DNA of 64,000 nucleotides. It comes from Cyclobacterium lianum (lineage in GTDB: Bacteria > Bacteroidota > Bacteroidia > Cytophagales > Cyclobacteriaceae). The notes under the pieces are model-generated. The model was not told the DNA's origin and ran no database searches. It saw only the letters and a list, made by a program, of their open reading frames with translations. Position numbers and translations under genes: made by a program. Location: assembly GCF_900143075.1 (NCBI RefSeq), contig NZ_FRCY01000010.1, positions 1-64,000 on the forward strand, in the 5' to 3' direction. Shown one piece after another: positions 59,894-64,000 of the stretch; position 1 is the stretch's first letter, and every line of letters starts with the position of its first letter.

Positions 59894-62011
59894 TTAGGGT
59901 TGCAGGTGTTTGTGGAGAAAGTTAACTGTCGCCTCATTCACCTTCACCATATTGGAAAATTTCATCCAATGGTGCGTGTCGCCGGGTATGACCAGATATT
60001 CGTAGGGTTTTCCCAACTCATCAAACCGCCGGGCCAAATCAGCACTATGGTAGAACCCCACATTACGGTCATCATCCGAATGAATAAACAAAACCGGTGA
60101 AGTCCACTGCTCCAGGTCCGGCATAGGGGATGATTCCCAGGCGATCTGCTTCGCTTCTTCATAATCCGGTGCCACTTCAACACCCTCTGGCAGGTCATAC
60201 CGGTGGTCCATATCGTGCACGCCGCTGATATCTACCCCTACTTTGAATAAATCTGAATCCCTGGCCAATGCCATGGCGGTGAGATAGCCCCCGTAGGACC
60301 CCCCATAGATACCAATTCGCTCAGGATCTACCTGTTCCAGGCCCGCCAGGTACTCCCCGGCCGCCTTGATGTCCAGGTACTCGGCAGCACCCTGGTAATA
60401 GGTGCCGGATGGGCGGTGAAACTCATAACCATAGCCAATGCCCAGGCGGTAGTTAACCGACAATACCACAAAACCCATTTCGGCCAGTTTTTGGTTGATG
60501 GCATAGGTATTGGAATAGTAATCCATATAACTCCAGCCCAGCAGCATCTGCCGCTGTGGTCCTCCGTGCACGAAAACCACTGCGGGTTTGGAGGATCCGT
60601 TTGCTGCCGGTTCGAACAGTTGCCCATAGACGGTGGTGCCGTCCGCAGCCATGAATTGCACATGCTTTGGTATGACCAGATCTGCTGCCGGAAAGTCCTC
60701 GGGAATCAATTCCTCTCCCAACAACTTCACCGTCTCTTCCCTTAAAATGGCTGGAAGAAGCGGTCGTGTGGGCGTGGCCGAAAAGAAGGCAATATCATCT
60801 TCTCTTCCAGTAAAGACCGGATAGGCTTCAATCCCCTCTCCGGATGTTTTCCAGGCAAATTCTCCCGTAGTCAAATCAACCGTTGCCAAATGCCTTCTGT
60901 CCAGATCATCCGGCAGCTCTCCCCCATTGGCGGCAAAAACAAGGCTTTGCCCATCAGGGTGCACACTGAGCTGCTCCACCATAAATTCCCCGGGAGTAAG
61001 CAATGTGGAGGTATTGGTTTGAAGATTCCGGGAGTACAGGTGGGGCCAGCCGTCTTCATAAGAAAGGTAGATCAATTGTTCCGGGAGTGGCCAGTGTAGG
61101 TTAAACCCTCCCTGGGTTGAAGGTATGGATCCCCGGAGGGTTTCAGGCGCTTTCCACTCCATGGTCGCTTCTCCGGAGGCAACATCCGCTATCCAAATTT
61201 CCCAGGGTGCATGGCGCTTTTCCAGCAAGGGCAAGGCTGCCCCTGATCCACCCAGGGTACGTACAAAAGCAATGGATTTGCCGTCTGGCGACCAGCGTGG
61301 AGACTGATCCTGTTGAAAGGAGGGAGCAAGCCATTTCACCGGTGTTTGGGCATCATGATAAACGCCAATCAGGGAGTGGGTTCCTCTATTGGCCACAAAG
61401 GCCAGTTGCCTGCCATCGGGAGAATAACGCAAGTCTCCTAGCCTGCCCCTGTTCTGAATGATGGCATGCGGTGCTTTTTTTGCATCCAGGTCTTTAAACC
61501 AGACGGCACCATTTTTTATAAAGGCCAGTTGATGTCCGGCTCCCCAAACCGGATCATCCCCTTCAGTAAGTGATGCTGTCTTTCGGGTAGCCAGGTCTAT
61601 GGTCCATATGGCTACATGGGTCATGAGGGGCATATTATTCGCATTTACCGGACTGGACGCATTGCCGCCTCCATGGTCACCTCCCCTAACGAAAACCAGG
61701 TATTCCCCGTCTTCACTGAATTGCAAACTGCTGATTTCCTGACCGTCATCTTCCATAAAATCAGTAAGTCGCTCGGCCTGGTAATCAGGAGCTTCGGCGA
61801 AATATACATTTCGCCTGCCCTGCTCATTCATGGCCCAGGCGATGCGCTCCCGGCTGGCATTGGCCGTGAGGCCGGAGGGAAAAGAGAATTTGGAGACTTC
61901 CAAAGTACTGAATTTCTGGGCAAATCCCGGGGAAATAGGGTTCAGTAAAGCTATAAGCAGAACGAATATTGGGGAAAATTTCCGGATCAACATGGTGGGG
62001 TTGTGTTTCAA
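59894..62011 (-). CDS. S9-family prolyl oligopeptidase-like peptidase
   Basis: 705 residues. A signal peptide (about 10-31, ending GFAQ) leads into a seven-bladed propeller (about 35-420, with WSPDGKSIAFVRTLGG-type TolB/WD-like repeats). The catalytic domain (about 450-705) has Ser in IYGGSYGGYLTAM (about residue 570), Asp in LFIHSDDDRNVGF and His in PGDTHHWMKF. It cuts short peptides in the periplasm. Its start overlaps the stop of the upstream dacB gene by 4 bp. Convergent with the fusion gene, only 3 bp separates the stops. Confidence 0.9.
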   Translation of the reverse strand: MKHNPTMLIRKFSPIFVLLIALLNPISPGFAQKFSTLEVSKFSFPSGLTANASRERIAWAMNEQGRRNVYFAEAPDYQAERLTDFMEDDGQEISSLQFSEDGEYLVFVRGGDHGGGNASSPVNANNMPLMTHVAIWTIDLATRKTASLTEGDDPVWGAGHQLAFIKNGAVWFKDLDAKKAPHAIIQNRGRLGDLRYSPDGRQLAFVANRGTHSLIGVYHDAQTPVKWLAPSFQQDQSPRWSPDGKSIAFVRTLGGSGAALPLLEKRHAPWEIWIADVASGEATMEWKAPETLRGSIPSTQGGFNLHWPLPEQLIYLSYEDGWPHLYSRNLQTNTSTLLTPGEFMVEQLSVHPDGQSLVFAANGGELPDDLDRRHLATVDLTTGEFAWKTSGEGIEAYPVFTGREDDIAFFSATPTRPLLPAILREETVKLLGEELIPEDFPAADLVIPKHVQFMAADGTTVYGQLFEPAANGSSKPAVVFVHGGPQRQMLLGWSYMDYYSNTYAINQKLAEMGFVVLSVNYRLGIGYGYEFHRPSGTYYQGAAEYLDIKAAGEYLAGLEQVDPERIGIYGGSYGGYLTAMALARDSDLFKVGVDISGVHDMDHRYDLPEGVEVAPDYEEAKQIAWESSPMPDLEQWTSPVLFIHSDDDRNVGFYHSADLARRFDELGKPYEYLVIPGDTHHWMKFSNMVKVNEATVNFLHKHLQP

Positions 62012-63309
62012 TAGTTTTGATGGATAAAGTAAAGTACCTTTTGCAGCTCTTCTTTTTGCACATTGGAGCTGCCGGTATAATTGTTAAAAAAGGTACTGAA
62101 GATCAGTGTTTTGCCTGATTTGGTAATCAGGTAGCCACTGAGCGCAGAACTCATGCTTAAGGTACCGGTTTTGGCATAAATATAGGCAGGCTCACCCGGA
62201 TCGGCAGGATACCAGTTCCGTATGGTACCCGATTCCCCTCCTGCCGGGAAGTAAGCTTTAATCTTTTCCATGGGGATTTCAGCCTTTATCTTTTGGAGTA
62301 GTTTTACCACGGACCGGGGAGTAAACATATTTTGCGGTGACAACCCCGATCCGTCTACCCATTGGGGTTCGTCGGGAAGGTCCTGCAGCAGGCTGTCTTT
62401 GGCATAATTGATAGCGGCAGCCATGTCAATGGAATCAAAAAGGGCATCCGAAACCATTACCATCAGCTGTTCCGCCAGGAAGTTATCGCTGATCTTCATC
62501 ATCTGGGCATAGATGGAATCCGCTTTTGCCGTGGGTAGTTTTTGGGGGCTGGCGAGGGGCTGTTTTTCGATCAGGGTAATTTGTCTTCCTACTGCTTCCT
62601 GAAGCAGGTTTTTGGCCAGATGGGAGGAGGTAATAAAAGGTTTGTCCGTTTCAAAGGTCAAATCGGGTTCCTCAGGATTCAGGGCATAGAAGTAAATGTT
62701 TTTTTCAATATTTCTGTGGATGGCATATTTTTCCGGAACCCTTTCGGTTTGCCGGGAAAGGGGCAAAAAGGTCGTGTTGGGATACGCTTTGGCGAGTGGA
62801 TCCGACGCTTTCTTGGCATAACGCAGCACATTGCCATAGATCGGAAAACTGGAGCGTTCGGCAGCAAAATAGTAGGGGTACCAGTTCCAGGTCCAGCCTC
62901 GTCCATACCGGGAAATCTGATCAAAATTATCCACCATATACAAATCCTCCGGCCGATTCCGTAAAAAGTCAATCACGGTGCTGTCCTTCAGGTCCGGATG
63001 CAGCAGGGAAGGGTCGCCGGTTCCCCAGAATAGCAGGGAGTCTCCTTTTTCCATGTAGTTTAGCCCATTGACCCGATCATCTCCCAGCAGCTTGTAGCTG
63101 GTATAGAAGGTAAAGATCTTGGTATTGGACGCCGGAATGAAATACTTTTTCTCATTCAGGCTGACCAGGGTTTTTTCCTTTACCGGGTCATAGAGCATAA
63201 AGCCCATATGCCCCTTTTCAAAGACATCGGAGTCATAGACGGATTTTTTTACTTTCTGGACGGTACAGGAACAGAAGAGGAGGAGAAATAGCCAGTAGAT
63301 TTGCTTCAT
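62008..63309 (-). CDS. dacB: D-alanyl-D-alanine carboxypeptidase/endopeptidase, PBP4 type (S13)
   Basis: 433 residues. A lipobox (LFLLLFCSC, Cys about 13-15) makes it an outer- or inner-membrane lipoprotein. The three penicillin-binding motifs are FIPASNTKIFTFY (SxxK, Ser about 61), SDNFLAEQL (SxN, about 290) and YAKTGTLSMS (KTG, about 388). It removes or cuts D-Ala links in peptidoglycan. It is somewhat shorter than the E. coli enzyme. It is translationally coupled to the S9 peptidase gene. Confidence 0.9.
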   Translation of the reverse strand: MKQIYWLFLLLFCSCTVQKVKKSVYDSDVFEKGHMGFMLYDPVKEKTLVSLNEKKYFIPASNTKIFTFYTSYKLLGDDRVNGLNYMEKGDSLLFWGTGDPSLLHPDLKDSTVIDFLRNRPEDLYMVDNFDQISRYGRGWTWNWYPYYFAAERSSFPIYGNVLRYAKKASDPLAKAYPNTTFLPLSRQTERVPEKYAIHRNIEKNIYFYALNPEEPDLTFETDKPFITSSHLAKNLLQEAVGRQITLIEKQPLASPQKLPTAKADSIYAQMMKISDNFLAEQLMVMVSDALFDSIDMAAAINYAKDSLLQDLPDEPQWVDGSGLSPQNMFTPRSVVKLLQKIKAEIPMEKIKAYFPAGGESGTIRNWYPADPGEPAYIYAKTGTLSMSSALSGYLITKSGKTLIFSTFFNNYTGSSNVQKEELQKVLYFIHQNY

Positions 63310-63700
63310 GGTTTAAATTTAACCTTGGTTAAGCAATAAAAAAGGGAATGGGTAAAAAATGTAGTTGTTTTTAATTCTAGCTTGAAATCGAAATGTTTTT
63401 ATCTTTATGGGTTTGGCATTTCTAAGGCCCAATGAAAAGTCCTTCACGGTCATTTCTAATGGCTTTTTTTAAGCCTTACACGTTTTCAACATCGAAAATA
63501 TAAAGACGAAGCTGCAAAATTCGAAAAGGGTGGAGAAAAGCTTGATGCCATTATTGGGATTAATCCTGCTTTTATTTTCCGCAATGATAAATTTATAAAT
63601 GGTGCATGATTTTCTGCTAATGCTTTCCAATTCAGTGCTTTAAATCGTGGAAAATGGTTATTTTTCCTCGAAAAAGTTGTTGAATGTAATTCCTGACTAC
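63310..63700. other. Gap with a decayed fragment
   Basis: About 390 bp. On the + strand a protein-like piece (about 63500-63606, EKLDAIIGINPAFIFRNDKF) has no start and ends in a TGA; a second open piece continues to about 63680. It may be a remnant of a lost gene. The final part should hold the promoter for the PQQ enzyme, but no clear box is seen. Confidence 0.35.
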
Positions 63701-64000
63701 ATGAAGTTAATCGTCTGCCTATTTATCTCCCTTTTCCTGACAGCGCCCGATGCTGTATTTGGGCAGGGAAATGACAGGGAATGGCCAGCCTATGGAGGGG
63801 ATCCGGGTGGCATGCGACATGCAGCCCTGTCCCAGATTAGCCCTGAAAATGTCAATCGGCTGAAAGTGGCCTGGACCTACCGTACCGGGGAATTGGAATA
63901 TTACCGGAACAATGATGCGGCAGAAAAAGCCGCTTTTGAAGCCACACCATTAATGGTGGAGGGGGTTTTGTATCTGAGTACCCCCAGTAATAGAGTCATC
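63701..64000 (+). CDS. PQQ-dependent dehydrogenase, start only
   Basis: The first 100 residues, cut by the window end. A signal peptide (about 1-22, ending VFGQ) precedes the WPAYGGDPGGMRHAALSQIS motif, then NRLKVAWTYRTGELEY and the ATPLMVEGVLYLSTPSNRV segment. These are typical of the first blades of quinoprotein dehydrogenases such as membrane-linked glucose dehydrogenase. It probably oxidises a sugar or alcohol in the periplasm. The rest lies outside the window. Confidence 0.8.
   Translation, partial: MKLIVCLFISLFLTAPDAVFGQGNDREWPAYGGDPGGMRHAALSQISPENVNRLKVAWTYRTGELEYYRNNDAAEKAAFEATPLMVEGVLYLSTPSNRVI

Overview
This window looks like a chromosomal segment of a member of the Bacteroidota, most likely order Cytophagales and plausibly family Cyclobacteriaceae; the family is an inference. 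The support is the gene order nadK, DUF6089, uppS, bamA, ompH, ompH, a PorT-type type IX secretion protein directly after ubiE, a DUF5606 gene beside engB, many outer-membrane and lipoprotein genes, and few recognisable Shine-Dalgarno sites. I see no rRNA, tRNA or CRISPR array.

Layout. 0-7.8 kb is a decayed, insertion-rich edge: an IS66 remnant, a two-gene envelope operon (glycosyltransferase plus flippase-like protein), an unknown secreted protein, an IS1595 remnant and an inactivated IS1182-type element. 7.9-16.7 kb is a long leftward core cluster for outer-membrane biogenesis (two OmpH/Skp chaperones, BamA, UppS, DUF6089), NAD kinase, a CBS protein, a PabA/TrpG-like amidotransferase, CvpA and a YqeY-like protein. 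pdxJ and a hydrolase diverge from it. 18.3-23.1 kb is accessory ground: short interspersed repeats, a divergent pair whose start codons touch, an outer-membrane gene broken by one stop, REP-like hairpins, a HigBA toxin-antitoxin pair followed by an attC-like fold, and a GNAT remnant.

23.1-46.4 kb is mostly housekeeping and metabolism: lactate oxidation (lutABC), a Tat-exported sugar isomerase-like protein, a Zn/Cd P-type ATPase, peroxiredoxin, low-molecular-weight phosphatase and fructosamine kinase, aspartate kinase, FBPase, EngB, UbiE/PorT, a VanX-like dipeptidase, a ThuA protein, an amidohydrolase, RNase HI, a tRNA methyltransferase, and a macrodomain plus nicotinamidase pair that may recycle NAD breakdown products.

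46.6-55.2 kb is the least explained stretch. It holds a set of exported or membrane proteins with no family I can name, a three-domain regulator (DUF4242, degenerate nucleotide-cyclase-like domain, AraC DNA-binding domain) next to a truncated haemoglobin, and a two-gene operon of a 925-residue secreted helical protein and a glycine-rich collagen-like protein. These are the best candidates for an undescribed system. 55.4-64 kb has two short-chain dehydrogenase-type genes, a methyltransferase/ATP-grasp fusion, an S9 peptidase, a PBP4-type DD-carboxypeptidase and the start of a PQQ-dependent dehydrogenase cut by the window end.
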